Shown here piece after piece: positions 24,958 through 33,849 of a stretch of DNA of 64,000 nt. This stretch comes from Nanohaloarchaea archaeon B1-Br10_U2g1 (GTDB taxonomy: Archaea > Nanohalarchaeota > Nanosalinia > Nanosalinales > Nanosalinaceae): NCBI GenBank assembly GCA_001563875.1, contig LKMN01000001.1, positions 62,001-126,000 of the forward strand. Direction: 5' to 3'. Within the stretch, counting starts at the first letter, position 1, and each line of letters opens with the position of its first letter. The position numbers and the translations under genes are program-made. Under the pieces are notes generated by a model. That model ran no database searches and was not told the origin of the DNA. It saw nothing but the letters and a program-made list of their open reading frames with translations.

Positions 24958-25209
24958 CTAGCTCTCTTCTTCATCTTCAACAAGAGCTTTAATCTGAAAA
25001 GTTTTCTGACATTGAGGATAACCTTCACAACCCCAAAAATAGCCGTAACGCCCCTCTTTAAGCTTCATTGGCATCCCGCATTCCGGACAACCAACCTCTT
25101 TAGGCTTCTTGTCCTTGTGTTTCCTACATACTGGCTGTCCCTTAGAGTTTTTCTTTGTAGCATTCCTACCACAAAAAACACAGGGAGTCATAACGGTTTC
25201 AGAGGTCAT
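24958..25209 (-). CDS. Double zinc-finger protein with topoisomerase I-type C4 finger
   Basis: 83 residues: an N-terminal CVFC...C finger, then CPECGMPMKLKEG...GCEGYPQC, which is the C4 zinc finger found repeated at the C-terminus of topoisomerase I and in small DNA-binding proteins. It probably binds single-stranded nucleic acid. A methionine six codons in would be an alternative start. Confidence 0.8.
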   Translation of the reverse strand: MTSETVMTPCVFCGRNATKKNSKGQPVCRKHKDKKPKEVGCPECGMPMKLKEGRYGYFWGCEGYPQCQKTFQIKALVEDEEES

Positions 25210-25369
25210 ACTCTTCCTTGAGAGGGCTAGAAATATAACGGTAAGTTATGTTTGTTAAAAAGGGCTTCAAGTCAAAACTTTGTAAGAGCGGTAAAAGCGA
25301 AAATAGTCTATAATAGTTCTGTGAGGAACAGTTTACGTATTAAGCTTTGGAGATGTGTTATAGAAATAA

Positions 25370-25822
25370 ATGAAAGGAACCGCAGCAGAAAAAGTTATCG
25401 GAAACGAGTACAGTATTGCCACACATTCCTTTAATCTAACAGGTCTACTAGAGGTGGAAAAGAACAATATATTCGACTACACCTTACAGTCTAGGGTTTC
25501 CGAAGAATTTCTGAACTCAAAGTCGTCAGCAAGCTCTCTAGCTTCTATAGTCAGGGCTTTAGACGATTCAAGAAGTGAAGACTATCAACACCGTTACGGT
25601 ACCACATTGTGGACAGGCACAGTTGATACAGATAATAGAGAACTATGCATTGCGGCTGAATACTCAGTTAGCTCTTCCAGAGAAGATCTGCCTGAAAGAT
25701 ACAGATTCCAAAGAGATCTGAAGTACGGTGAAGACCCATACGATATTCTCGAAGAGCCTCTACAATTTAAAATTGAAGGAGAGCCAGATCTAGCGCCTAG
25801 AACAGTAAAAGAAACGCTTTAA
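25370..25822 (+). CDS. Hypothetical protein
   Basis: 150 residues, acidic, soluble, no signal peptide or membrane segment. Beta strands alternate with short helices (for instance STTLWTGTVD-like strands in the middle). No motif recognised. It is convergent with thioredoxin reductase, whose stop lies 5 nt away. A TATA-like sequence is about 25 nt upstream. Confidence 0.65.
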   Translation: MKGTAAEKVIGNEYSIATHSFNLTGLLEVEKNNIFDYTLQSRVSEEFLNSKSSASSLASIVRALDDSRSEDYQHRYGTTLWTGTVDTDNRELCIAAEYSVSSSREDLPERYRFQRDLKYGEDPYDILEEPLQFKIEGEPDLAPRTVKETL

Positions 25823-25827
25823 ACGAA

Positions 25828-26751
25828 CTATTCTGATTTCTGGGATTTAACATACTCTGAAGCATTTAGAGCTGCCTGACAGCCTTGTCCGGCGGACACG
25901 ACTAGTTGTTGAGCGCCTTTATTTGTTACATCTCCTGCAGCGTACAGACCGGTTGTAGATGTCTCTCTATTCTCATCTACTTTGATGTATCCGGAGTCGT
26001 TGGTTTCAACAAGATTTGTGATATCCGAGTTGGGTACCGTTCCAATTTCTATGAAAGCTCCTTCAACTTCTAAATCTCTAATCTCTCCTTTGTGATTGAT
26101 CTTTACTCCTTCCAAGAGATTGTCTCCATAAAACTCTTTAACAGTTGCTTCTCTCACTACTTCTACGTTTTCTGCCTCTAGAACTTCGTTTATTGTGATT
26201 TCTTCTCCTTTTAGTTTTCCTGACCTACTTAGAACGTATACTTTTTCCGCTATATCTGAAAGATATACAGCGGCTTCAGTACCGGCATATCCACCTCCTA
26301 CGACAGCTACTTCTCTTCCTTGGTACAAAGGCCCGTCACATACAGCGCAGTAAGCTACACCTTTATTCGAGAACTGTTCCTCGCCTTCAACACCTAACTT
26401 TCTGCGTGAGCCTCCTGTAGCTATTACTACGGAGTAGCTTTTGAAGACAGAGCCATCCTCAAGTTCGGTCTCGAAGACACCGTCCTCCTTTCTTATATCG
26501 ACAGCTTTCTGTCCTACCTCTTCATCAACATCGTATTCGCGCATATGTTCAAGATATCTCTCCGCTAGCTCCGGCCCTGAAACGGATTTGATACCAAGAT
26601 AGTTCTCTACGACATCAGTATTGTTTATCTGTCCACCGTACTCATCAGCGATAACGAGCACGTCCATACCGCTTCTTACAGCATATATCGCAGCACTCTG
26701 TGCTGCACAAGCACCTCCAATAACTATTAGATCCTGAATCCCAGAACTCAT
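25828..26751 (-). CDS. trxB: Thioredoxin reductase-like flavoprotein
   Basis: 307 residues. The FAD domain begins DLIVIGGACAAQSAA; the redox pair is CAVCDG (about residue 137); the NADPH domain has VVGGGYAGTEAA; and the FAD/ribityl site near the end is GLYAAGDVTNKG. It passes electrons from NAD(P)H to thioredoxin, keeping cytoplasmic thiols reduced and supporting MsrA and ribonucleotide reductase. The dinucleotide loop is GGACAA rather than the usual GGGPAG. Confidence 0.92.
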   Translation of the reverse strand: MSSGIQDLIVIGGACAAQSAAIYAVRSGMDVLVIADEYGGQINNTDVVENYLGIKSVSGPELAERYLEHMREYDVDEEVGQKAVDIRKEDGVFETELEDGSVFKSYSVVIATGGSRRKLGVEGEEQFSNKGVAYCAVCDGPLYQGREVAVVGGGYAGTEAAVYLSDIAEKVYVLSRSGKLKGEEITINEVLEAENVEVVREATVKEFYGDNLLEGVKINHKGEIRDLEVEGAFIEIGTVPNSDITNLVETNDSGYIKVDENRETSTTGLYAAGDVTNKGAQQLVVSAGQGCQAALNASEYVKSQKSE

Positions 26752-26842
26752 ATACTAAGGAACATAGAACATTGGTATTCAAAAATCCAACTCACCGGGT
26801 AAGTTTAAAACAGTAAACACACTCAACAAGATATACGTAGAA

Positions 26843-26913
26843 GCGGCATTGGTCCAGTGGCACGACGTCACGTTGCCAACGTGGAGACCCGGGTTCAAAT
26901 CCCGGATGCCGCA
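26843..26913 (+). tRNA. tRNA-Gly(GCC)
   Basis: 71 nt with acceptor GCGGCAT/ATGCCGC, anticodon loop TTGCCAA (anticodon GCC) and T arm CGGGTTCAAATCCCG; discriminator A. A TATA-like GTTTAAAAC lies about 38 nt upstream. No intron. Confidence 0.96.
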
Positions 26914-26988
26914 AAATCCGCCGACTCTAAGGTAAAACTTATTTTACGAACAGTGAGAGATTATTTTCACAGAGCGGCAGACTGTGTT

Positions 26989-27957
26989 ATGAAGGAACGT
27001 TTTTTTGGATTGGTCGAAAAAGAACTTGGAGATGAACTTATTGCTGTAGAAGAAATTGATGAAGGCCTCAATACAGTGTACAGGCTGGAATCTGAAGATA
27101 AAGAGTATATCGTTAAGGTCCACACTAACGAACAGAACGAAATAACATGGTTTAAAGCCGAGCCCAGAATATATGAACTGATTTCTGATAACGAAGACGT
27201 CCCTTCCCCCGAAATCATCTTTAAGGATTTCTCTGAAGAGAGGTACGAAGACTCTTTTTACGTAATGGAAAGATTGCCTGGACGAAACCCTGATAAGATA
27301 AAACATGATCTTTCTAAGAAAGAACTTCTTAATATTGTCCGCAGATACGGTCAGATACTAGGTAAGATCCATAATATAACCTCTTTCGACAACTACGGAA
27401 TGCTTTCTGGTGAAGGCGACAGCCTTCAAACTATCAACGATGCTGAGAAATGGACTTGGTCTCTTAAAGGAACAATTGATGCATGGGCAGATATTGTGAA
27501 AGATAAGTGGGATGAACCGGTGAAGATAGATACTCCTGAGACAGAGATAAGGGAAAGACTGCCTGAAGAACCAGATTCTGTACTTATACACTCTGATAAC
27601 CGTTTAGACAATCTGCTTGTTGATGAAGAAACTATCACGGGTTTTCTAGACTGGAGTCATCCAAGGACCGGTCATAACGAATATGACTTGGTAAGAGCAG
27701 AGTATCTATTGATAGACTGGGATTTAGATTTCAAAGATGATCAGTTAAAAGAAGTATTGAGAGAAAGGCTTTACCAGGGTTACAAAGAATTCAACTCGCT
27801 CAAAGAAGATTTTGATGATAGAAGAGAGGTCTATAGATTCGCTACTACGGCTTGGCTTGCAGCAGGATTCGCTAATTGGGGATCAAAACTTAATGAAAAA
27901 GAACACAGAGAAATGAGAGAAGAGATAATAAAGAGAATTAGAGAAGAGTCTCTGTAA
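26989..27957 (+). CDS. Aminoglycoside phosphotransferase-family kinase
   Basis: 322 residues with a protein-kinase-like fold: an N-lobe with YIVKVHT (the ATP-binding Lys), YVMERLPG hinge, the catalytic HSDNRLDNLLVDE loop and GFLDWSHPRTGH for the metal-binding Asp. The family phosphorylates small molecules such as antibiotics, choline or sugars; the substrate is not evident. The frame is open into the upstream tRNA-Gly, but the first plausible start is the ATG at 26989, about 25 nt after TATA-like TTATTTTC. Confidence 0.85.
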   Translation: MKERFFGLVEKELGDELIAVEEIDEGLNTVYRLESEDKEYIVKVHTNEQNEITWFKAEPRIYELISDNEDVPSPEIIFKDFSEERYEDSFYVMERLPGRNPDKIKHDLSKKELLNIVRRYGQILGKIHNITSFDNYGMLSGEGDSLQTINDAEKWTWSLKGTIDAWADIVKDKWDEPVKIDTPETEIRERLPEEPDSVLIHSDNRLDNLLVDEETITGFLDWSHPRTGHNEYDLVRAEYLLIDWDLDFKDDQLKEVLRERLYQGYKEFNSLKEDFDDRREVYRFATTAWLAAGFANWGSKLNEKEHREMREEIIKRIREESL

Positions 27958-28013
27958 ACCGGTTAGTCGCACAGGCTGATATCTGTTTAAGTCCTCATTG
28001 TTAATATCCAGTT

Positions 28014-28505
28014 ATGGAGACAGCGGTTTTTGGTGGAGGATGTTTCTGGTGTACTGAAGCAGTTTTCCAAAGGGTTGAAGGTGTTGAGAAGGTTGTATCA
28101 GGTTATGCCGGAGGGGATACTGATAACCCGAGCTATGACGAGGTGAAGAAAGGACTTACAGGTCATGCTGAAGTAGTCCAGATAAGTTTTGATCCGGAAA
28201 AAGTTAGCTACTCTAAACTTCTGGATATCTTCTTCGATATCCATGATCCTACACAGCTTAACAGACAGGGTCCTGATACAGGCAGTCAGTACAGATCAAT
28301 TATCTTGTATCGTAACGAACAACAGAAGTGTCAGGCTGAAAAGGCTGTCGAGAGGGTGGAAAAGGATATCCAGAAAACTGTGGTTACAGAGGTTGAAGCT
28401 CTTAAAGATTTCTACTCTGCTGAGGAGTATCATCAAGACTTCTACAGTAAGAATCCGGAACATCCTTACTGTAGAATTAATATTGAGCCCAAGCTTGAGA
28501 AGTAG
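28014..28505 (+). CDS. msrA: Peptide-methionine (S)-S-oxide reductase MsrA
   Basis: Repairs oxidised methionine in proteins. 163 residues beginning with the GGGCFWCTEA active-site loop (catalytic Cys), then VVSGYAGG, the HAEVVQISFDP stretch and YRSIILY; the resolving-site region EHPYCRINIEPK closes it. Probably recharged by thioredoxin and the reductase at 25.8 kb. Confidence 0.95.
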   Translation: METAVFGGGCFWCTEAVFQRVEGVEKVVSGYAGGDTDNPSYDEVKKGLTGHAEVVQISFDPEKVSYSKLLDIFFDIHDPTQLNRQGPDTGSQYRSIILYRNEQQKCQAEKAVERVEKDIQKTVVTEVEALKDFYSAEEYHQDFYSKNPEHPYCRINIEPKLEK

Positions 28506-28564
28506 GGTTTCAGAAAGGTTCCTGTTTGTAAGGTTATAAAGAAATTCTGTTACAAGTTTCGGAT

Positions 28565-30220
28565 ATGAAGCTTGAAGAGGTCGCAAGAAAGTATGCTTTA
28601 AAGAACGCTGTGGAGTACGGCGGTGAATCAAACCCGGGAGCAGTTATAGGTAAGGTGATAAACGAGACAGGGGAAGCGCCTGACAAGGTAGGTAAAATCG
28701 CTGGAAAAATCTGCGGCGAAGTGAATCAGCTTTCATTAGAGGATCAGGAAGAAGAGCTTGAAAACTACGAGTTTGAGGAAGAAGAACATGAACACGACCC
28801 TTTACCGGATCTAAAGAATGCGGAGGATGGTGAAGTTGTTGTACGTTTTGCACCGAATCCGAACGGACCGCCACATATAGGTTCAGCAAGAGGAATGTTC
28901 GTTAACGGAGAACTGAAGAATAAGTATGACGGTAAACTGGTTTTACGTTTCGATGACACTGATCCAAGGAACAAACGGCCTCTACCTGAAGCATATGATA
29001 TGTATCAGGAGGATTATGAATGGATGGGCTACGAGGTTGATGAGGTTGTACGTAGCTCAGAACAGTTCGACAAGTATATCGAACATGCTGAACAGCTGAT
29101 TGAAATAGGTAAAGCCTATGTCTCCAAGACCTCTCCTGAAGAGATGCAGAAGCACAGAAAAGAAGGAACAGCGTCAGAATACAGGAAACAGAGTCCTGAG
29201 GAGAACATGGAACTCTGGGAACAGATGAAGAATGGAGGAATAGAAGAAGGAGAGGCAGTACTGAAAATTAAGACAGATCTTGACCATAAGAATCCGGCTG
29301 TAAGAGACTTTGTAGCATTCCGTATAATAGAGAATCCTGATCATCCGATAACAGGAGACAAGTACCGTGTATGGCCATTACTTGACTTCGCAGGGGCTAT
29401 AGAGGACCATTATACAGAGACTACGCATATTGTAAGAGGAAAAGATCTACGTGCCTCTACTAAAAGACAGAAATACATCTACAACTACCTAGACTGGGAG
29501 TATCCTGAGGTACGTTACTGGGGAACCATTAAAGTATCAGGCTTTGACGCTCCTATGAGCACTTCAACTCTGGGCGAGATGATTGATAACGGCGAACTTA
29601 ACGGCTGGGACGACCCACGCGTCGGAACGGTTAGAGCGTTGAGACGTAGAGGTTTTCAGCCAGACGCCTTGAAAGAGTTCTTCCTGGAGATGGGTGTTAC
29701 CGAAAACACTGTTGAGGCAAGTCTTGAAACACTGGAATCATACAACCGGGATATAGTCGAGGATTCTGACCGCTACTTCTACGTAAGAGATCCTGTGAAA
29801 CTTGAGATAGGGAATATCCCAGAAGATCTTGAGCCAGAGATTGATAGACATCCTGATTATCCTGAAAGAGGTGTGAGGAAACCTGGTCTAAAACGTGAAG
29901 ACGGTAAAACAGTTGTGTACGTTGAATCGGATGACCTAGAAGACGGTTTCATGAGACTGAAAGGTTTATGCAACGTCAAGGTAGAGGATGGAGAAGCAAC
30001 GTATATTGAGGGAGATCACAAAGTAGCTATCGAAAAGGACGCGGATATAGTTCACTGGGTGTCAGAACATGACGAAGCCAGAGTCTTGATGCCTGATGGG
30101 AAGGAGTACGAAGGTTATGTTGAGCCTTTCGATGTGGAAGAAGGCGATATTGTCCAGTTTGAGCGTTTCGGTTTCACACGGTGTGAATCTGGAGACTTGT
30201 TTGTCTATACACATGAGTAA
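28565..30220 (+). CDS. gltX: Glutamyl-tRNA synthetase, archaeal type
   Basis: 551 residues with an N-terminal helical extension (residues 1-80), then the class I site PNPNGPPHIGSARG, the tRNA-binding LRFDDTDPR, IVRGKDLRAST, a KMSKS relative in VSGFDAPMSTSTL, and the beta-barrel anticodon domain of the GlnRS-like archaeal GluRS. Since GatCAB is present and no GlnRS is seen here, it is likely non-discriminating and charges both tRNA-Glu and tRNA-Gln with Glu. Convergent with ribK, 1 nt apart. Confidence 0.95.
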   Translation: MKLEEVARKYALKNAVEYGGESNPGAVIGKVINETGEAPDKVGKIAGKICGEVNQLSLEDQEEELENYEFEEEEHEHDPLPDLKNAEDGEVVVRFAPNPNGPPHIGSARGMFVNGELKNKYDGKLVLRFDDTDPRNKRPLPEAYDMYQEDYEWMGYEVDEVVRSSEQFDKYIEHAEQLIEIGKAYVSKTSPEEMQKHRKEGTASEYRKQSPEENMELWEQMKNGGIEEGEAVLKIKTDLDHKNPAVRDFVAFRIIENPDHPITGDKYRVWPLLDFAGAIEDHYTETTHIVRGKDLRASTKRQKYIYNYLDWEYPEVRYWGTIKVSGFDAPMSTSTLGEMIDNGELNGWDDPRVGTVRALRRRGFQPDALKEFFLEMGVTENTVEASLETLESYNRDIVEDSDRYFYVRDPVKLEIGNIPEDLEPEIDRHPDYPERGVRKPGLKREDGKTVVYVESDDLEDGFMRLKGLCNVKVEDGEATYIEGDHKVAIEKDADIVHWVSEHDEARVLMPDGKEYEGYVEPFDVEEGDIVQFERFGFTRCESGDLFVYTHE

Positions 30221-30221
30221 C

Positions 30222-30608
30222 TTAGAGGGTGGTGACCTCTACTTTGTCACCGTCTTCTAAACCCAGTTTCTCTCTTAACTTTATAGGCGCTATAATCTCT
30301 ACTACGTTGTCTTCATAGTCTGTAACATCTATATCTATGTAGTATGCGTTAAAGCCTTCTATTTTTACAGGGTATAGGTCTAGTCCGCTGTAGCCGGTAT
30401 TGTTCTTTCTAAATCCAGGAATTCTTGCTTTTTCAGTTGTTTCTGCAAGTTTCTGAGTCTTTTTATCGTCTACGTTGAGGTTCAGTGTTCCTGGGAACGG
30501 TCTGAAACCGGTTTTATCTTTAATTCTTTCTTGATACTCTTCCATGGAGAGATATTCCTTTGCAACCTCCATTCCCGAGAAAAGTCTCCCTTCTAGCCTC
30601 ACTGTCAT
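30222..30608 (-). CDS. ribK: CTP-dependent riboflavin kinase (archaeal)
   Basis: 128 residues of the archaea-specific riboflavin kinase that makes FMN using CTP. Matching features are LFSGMEVAKEYLSM, the TGFRPFPGTLNLNV loop and the C-terminal PIKLREKLGLEDGDKVEV barrel. The N-terminal helix-turn-helix of RbkR-type fusions is absent. FMN feeds flavoproteins such as the two reductase-like proteins in this window. Confidence 0.92.
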   Translation of the reverse strand: MTVRLEGRLFSGMEVAKEYLSMEEYQERIKDKTGFRPFPGTLNLNVDDKKTQKLAETTEKARIPGFRKNNTGYSGLDLYPVKIEGFNAYYIDIDVTDYEDNVVEIIAPIKLREKLGLEDGDKVEVTTL

Positions 30609-30647
30609 TCTATACTCAGAGTGAGAATTTTAATTATAGTGTTTTAA

Positions 30648-31001
30648 TCACGGATCCTGTCCCTTGAAGTCGTCTATCTCGTAGTTTTCTCTCAACAGTT
30701 TTTCAACTTTCTCTAGCCGGTTCATGTCAACCTCTTTGGGCAGATAACGGTTTGGCGAACTAGACTCGGTTCTCACCTTTACAATATCTAGTTCATTTAA
30801 GATGCTTAGAGATGATCCTGCTGCCGGTATGCTCAAGGGAAAGTTTTCTGAGATCTTGTTGGCTGTAAAGGACATATTTTTCTTGACTGTATAATATCTT
30901 ACAGCGGACTTCACCAGATAGAAATTGTTGGTGAATACTTTGAACTTTCTAGGATATACGTCCTTAAGCTTTACAGTATCCTGTTTCAGTTTCTCATCCA
31001 T
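30648..31001 (-). CDS. Winged-helix DNA-binding protein
   Basis: 117 residues. The middle (about 45-85) reads like a helix-turn-helix, FTANKISENFPLSIPAAGSSLSILNELDIVKVR, with a wing; the N-terminus is basic. No ligand domain. It lies 40 nt upstream of ribK in the same direction and its own upstream region is the 670-nt hairpin-rich gap, which could include its regulatory target. Confidence 0.65.
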   Translation of the reverse strand: MDEKLKQDTVKLKDVYPRKFKVFTNNFYLVKSAVRYYTVKKNMSFTANKISENFPLSIPAAGSSLSILNELDIVKVRTESSSPNRYLPKEVDMNRLEKVEKLLRENYEIDDFKGQDP

Positions 31002-31251
31002 CTATACAACTTCATTTTACAACCTAACATAGATAAAGATCAGAGATGTTTGTTTTTGAGAAAAATCTGGTATAAAAATAAGAAGTAAAAAGATAAGTTC
31101 TGGTAGGTGTAGAGGTTTTTAGGCTGGTTCTTCTTTTTTCTTTGGTGTTTATTTTATTTTAGTTTTGTTCTCAACGGTTTTGCCGTTTTTTATGGAACTT
31201 TTTGTAGTTTTTTATGTTTCTTTGTTATTTTTCGAGGTATTGGATGGTTGT

Positions 31252-31530
31252 ATCAGGGTTTTAATCTGATGTGAAGTGTTTCTCCTCTTTTTTGGAGGAG
31301 TTGAGAATTATTTTGTTTCGGTCAAGTCCTTGACGTCAAACCCGCTTAGTTGCGGGTTAAATCAGGGGATCCTGACCTACTCCTTCATTATCCTGCAATA
31401 TTGTGCAGGATAAAGCTATATGAGTTATAGAAGTAGCTCACTTCGTCCTTAGACTTCTTGGACTGATTCGTAAATGCGCCGGGACGTGTGTGAGCCATTC
31501 GCATATACCTTACTTGTAGCGACGCATTTA
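31252..31530. ncRNA. Cluster of hairpins in a 670-nt non-coding region, candidate structured RNA
   Basis: The gap 31002-31670 contains no convincing gene. Its left part (31080-31250) is strongly T-rich on the plus strand. Then come successive perfect inverted repeats: ATCAG/CTGAT (31252-31270), CTCCTC/GAGGAG (31282-31300), GTCAAG/CTTGAC (31321-31334), AACCCGC/GCGGGTT (31339-31358), TCAGG/CCTGA (31362-31375), ATCCTGC/GCAGGAT (31390-31411), GCTCAC/GTGAGC (31436-31495, with GTCC/GGAC inside), and TAAATGCG/CGCATTTA (31471-31530) as an alternative to the last. A TATA-like TTTTTTAAATGC near 31524-31535 on the minus strand could drive an RNA through all of them. It does not match SRP, RNase P or 5S RNA. 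Confidence 0.5.
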
Positions 31531-31670
31531 AAAAAGTTTCTGAGAATGGTAAATAGTTTTTCTCTTATTAGTATCATGGCGATAAGCACCCTATATTGAG
31601 GAGATATTTCTAGAAACTGTTGCCAAACAAAGCGCTTTATATTAAAAGCTGGCCGCTTAACACGATACTC

Positions 31671-31931
31671 ATGGTACAGTTTGAGACAATTGAGAGAGAA
31701 CGTAAAGACTACGGAAACTTTCCTGGAGAGAAGTTTATCGAGGTAAGCAGAAACAAAGTAATCAAAGACAACGGTGATGAGAATACTTTCTTGCAGGTTG
31801 CGACAGGTTACTACAACAACGATGAAGAACCTCAGTACAAGAAACGTTTTACGGTCCCTACGGATGAGAAAGCAGTAGACCACGTAGTTGAAGAACTGCC
31901 AAAGATGTTTGAAAAAGAAGTCTCAGAGTAA
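31671..31931 (+). CDS. Small conserved-looking acidic protein
   Basis: 86 residues: FETIERERKDYGNFPGEKF at the start, a strand-rich middle and a C-terminal helix (HVVEELPKMFEK). No recognised family, but composition and the TATA-like GCTTTATATTAAA about 33 nt upstream support expression. The frame is open further upstream without a better start. Confidence 0.75.
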   Translation: MVQFETIERERKDYGNFPGEKFIEVSRNKVIKDNGDENTFLQVATGYYNNDEEPQYKKRFTVPTDEKAVDHVVEELPKMFEKEVSE

Positions 31932-31964
31932 TCTGACTCTATACTGTTCCGTCATTTATTTTCT

Positions 31965-32720
31965 TTATTGGGTTCTACATCTTGCTAGGAATTTAACGAA
32001 AACCAGCCATGAGAGAGCTGCCAAAACAAAGCTGTATACAGAGAAAACATGGCTGGATATTTCCGAGTAAACTGTTGAAGTTATAAGAACTAATAGGCCA
32101 ACAGCTGTAAGGTATTTTAGAAAAAATCTCTGATACCTAGTGTTCTCAGGTCGAGCATTAGTTATCAGATTCCCTCTTACTTTCAGATCTGAGTAAGGAT
32201 GAAGCCATTTGACGCCTGACCTAGTACAGCTGTCCTGAACAAGGTGAAGAAATGCACCAAGTAAATATCCTGACAGGAATATACTCAGAAAGTGTATAGA
32301 GAAGAGATCAAAGAAGATTAGGAAAGGCGTAATATATATACCAGTAACCAGTGTTGAAGTAGATATACCGAGTATAGAATGCATAAAACCTCTATGTTTC
32401 ATCTTTAAACTATTTTCTGAAAAAATAAGTGTGTTGAAGACTATTACTGAAGGTTTGTAGATACAGTACTTTGTTAAATAACCGAATAAAGGGAAAATCA
32501 ATGCAAAAGTGTTTAAGGCTGATAGAGGACCGCTATTTCGGAACTCTTTAACCTCTGTATGGAATATAACGGCGTCACGACTATCAATATCTGGTATTAA
32601 AGATCCTATAATACATCCTGCTATTGAAATTAGTACAGCTTCTGGAAAAATACTAAATAAAGGTATTATTACCATTAGGAACGTTAAAGTAGAAAGTAGA
32701 AGGTGATGGCGCCCTAACAT
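31965..32720 (-). CDS. YdjM/DUF457-type membrane-bound metal-dependent hydrolase
   Basis: 251 residues, about six membrane helices. Family residues are present: GRHHLLLS near the start, GSLIPDIDS, HRGFMHSILG and FLHLVQDSCTRSGVKWLHP (His/Asp clusters that would bind metal). The family is annotated as putative membrane-bound hydrolase with unknown substrate, possibly lipid. Convergent with the small protein at 31.7 kb. Confidence 0.85.
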   Translation of the reverse strand: MLGRHHLLLSTLTFLMVIIPLFSIFPEAVLISIAGCIIGSLIPDIDSRDAVIFHTEVKEFRNSGPLSALNTFALIFPLFGYLTKYCIYKPSVIVFNTLIFSENSLKMKHRGFMHSILGISTSTLVTGIYITPFLIFFDLFSIHFLSIFLSGYLLGAFLHLVQDSCTRSGVKWLHPYSDLKVRGNLITNARPENTRYQRFFLKYLTAVGLLVLITSTVYSEISSHVFSVYSFVLAALSWLVFVKFLARCRTQ

Positions 32721-32840
32721 ACTAAAGCTTGCCGTGGCGCTGGCTTATAAAATCGAGACGGTTTCTAAGCTGTAGCTTAACCATGTTTGAAACTGGTGAG
32801 AAGGGACAAATTAATATTAACTAAGGAAAATTTTCTGAAT

Positions 32841-33752
32841 ATGAGACTAAACAACGCGGTAATCTTCATGGCTATTCTGGCTTTTTCAATAAACTCGGTA
32901 GCAGCTTCGGACATGTGCGAGGAAAGGATAACGGAGCTTGAGATGGATTTAGAACATAGTTTAGCTGAGGCAGAGTCCCAGGAAGAACAGGAGGAGATAA
33001 CTGACGAGTACGAGATGATGATAAATCAAGTAGAGGAAGAATGCGGGGCACAGGATGATAGCTCTGATACTGTAGAGGAGGTTAGAGATGATATAGATCA
33101 CGAAGATCATCAGGCTTCAACCTCTCTAAGCTTTGAAGAGAGAAAGGAGGAGGTTCTTGAGAGTCTGAATGAGTCCGGCGATTATCTGTATGAGGAGATG
33201 CATGAAGAATGTGGGGAGCTTGGAAGATCTCCTGAAGAGTATATGGAGAGGGTAGAAAATGCTGAGGATGAGCGCGAACTGGAAGAGGTAATGGGTCAGA
33301 TGGATGAAGTAGGTCTAGCTGTACAGGACTGTATTAGACAGTTAGGAGATCATGAAGATTCTGACCAACCCTCTTTCGAAGAAGCCGTTGAAGATGATAT
33401 TTCGGATCAAGACTCACCTAATCATGAAGAAGTAACTCCTGAAGACCTTGAAGATATTGAAAAATCCTTCACGGGCCTTAAAGAAGAGCTGGAGAGAAAG
33501 AATGAAAGGATTGAAGATCTAGAGCAAAGAGTCGAAGAGCTTGAAAATCAGTTGCAGGGAACTAGCCAAGAAACAGATGAACAACAAGAATCTATAGAAG
33601 ACTCTCTAGAGAAACAGAGCTCCACGGGCACTGATGAAGAGGTAGATGATAGGAATCAAAGCAGTGAACAAGATGGCCTAGATGCTGAGCCTACAGAAAA
33701 TAGGTCTCAGGCGGAAGGACTAGCTAGAAACCTTGCCAACAGGCTGTTTTAG
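32841..33752 (+). CDS. Secreted acidic coiled-coil protein
   Basis: 303 residues beginning with a signal peptide (1-22, ending VAAS) preferred over the longer frame from 32787 because a TATA-like TTAATATTAA lies about 25 nt upstream of 32841. The mature part is Glu-rich with four Cys and a heptad coiled coil near 225-260 (EELERKNERIEDLEQ). No anchor is visible. Probably an exported structural or adhesive protein; function unknown. Confidence 0.7.
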   Translation: MRLNNAVIFMAILAFSINSVAASDMCEERITELEMDLEHSLAEAESQEEQEEITDEYEMMINQVEEECGAQDDSSDTVEEVRDDIDHEDHQASTSLSFEERKEEVLESLNESGDYLYEEMHEECGELGRSPEEYMERVENAEDERELEEVMGQMDEVGLAVQDCIRQLGDHEDSDQPSFEEAVEDDISDQDSPNHEEVTPEDLEDIEKSFTGLKEELERKNERIEDLEQRVEELENQLQGTSQETDEQQESIEDSLEKQSSTGTDEEVDDRNQSSEQDGLDAEPTENRSQAEGLARNLANRLF

Positions 33753-33849
33753 AGGTCTTTACAAAATCTTATTTTCTTCTTTAATTCGCAGTATTAAAAC
33801 TTAAAGTAAGATTTACCAAAAATAGAAACAGCTTTATAGAGGTTTCAAC

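Noticed and set aside
26857-26988. N-terminal extension of the phosphotransferase-like protein inside tRNA-Gly
   Set aside because: The codons are tRNA sequence; the kinase fold begins at the ATG at 26989.
31252-31530. SRP RNA, RNase P RNA or 5S rRNA gene
   Set aside because: None of the conserved motifs of these RNAs could be found on either strand; the hairpins are simple and unrelated in sequence.
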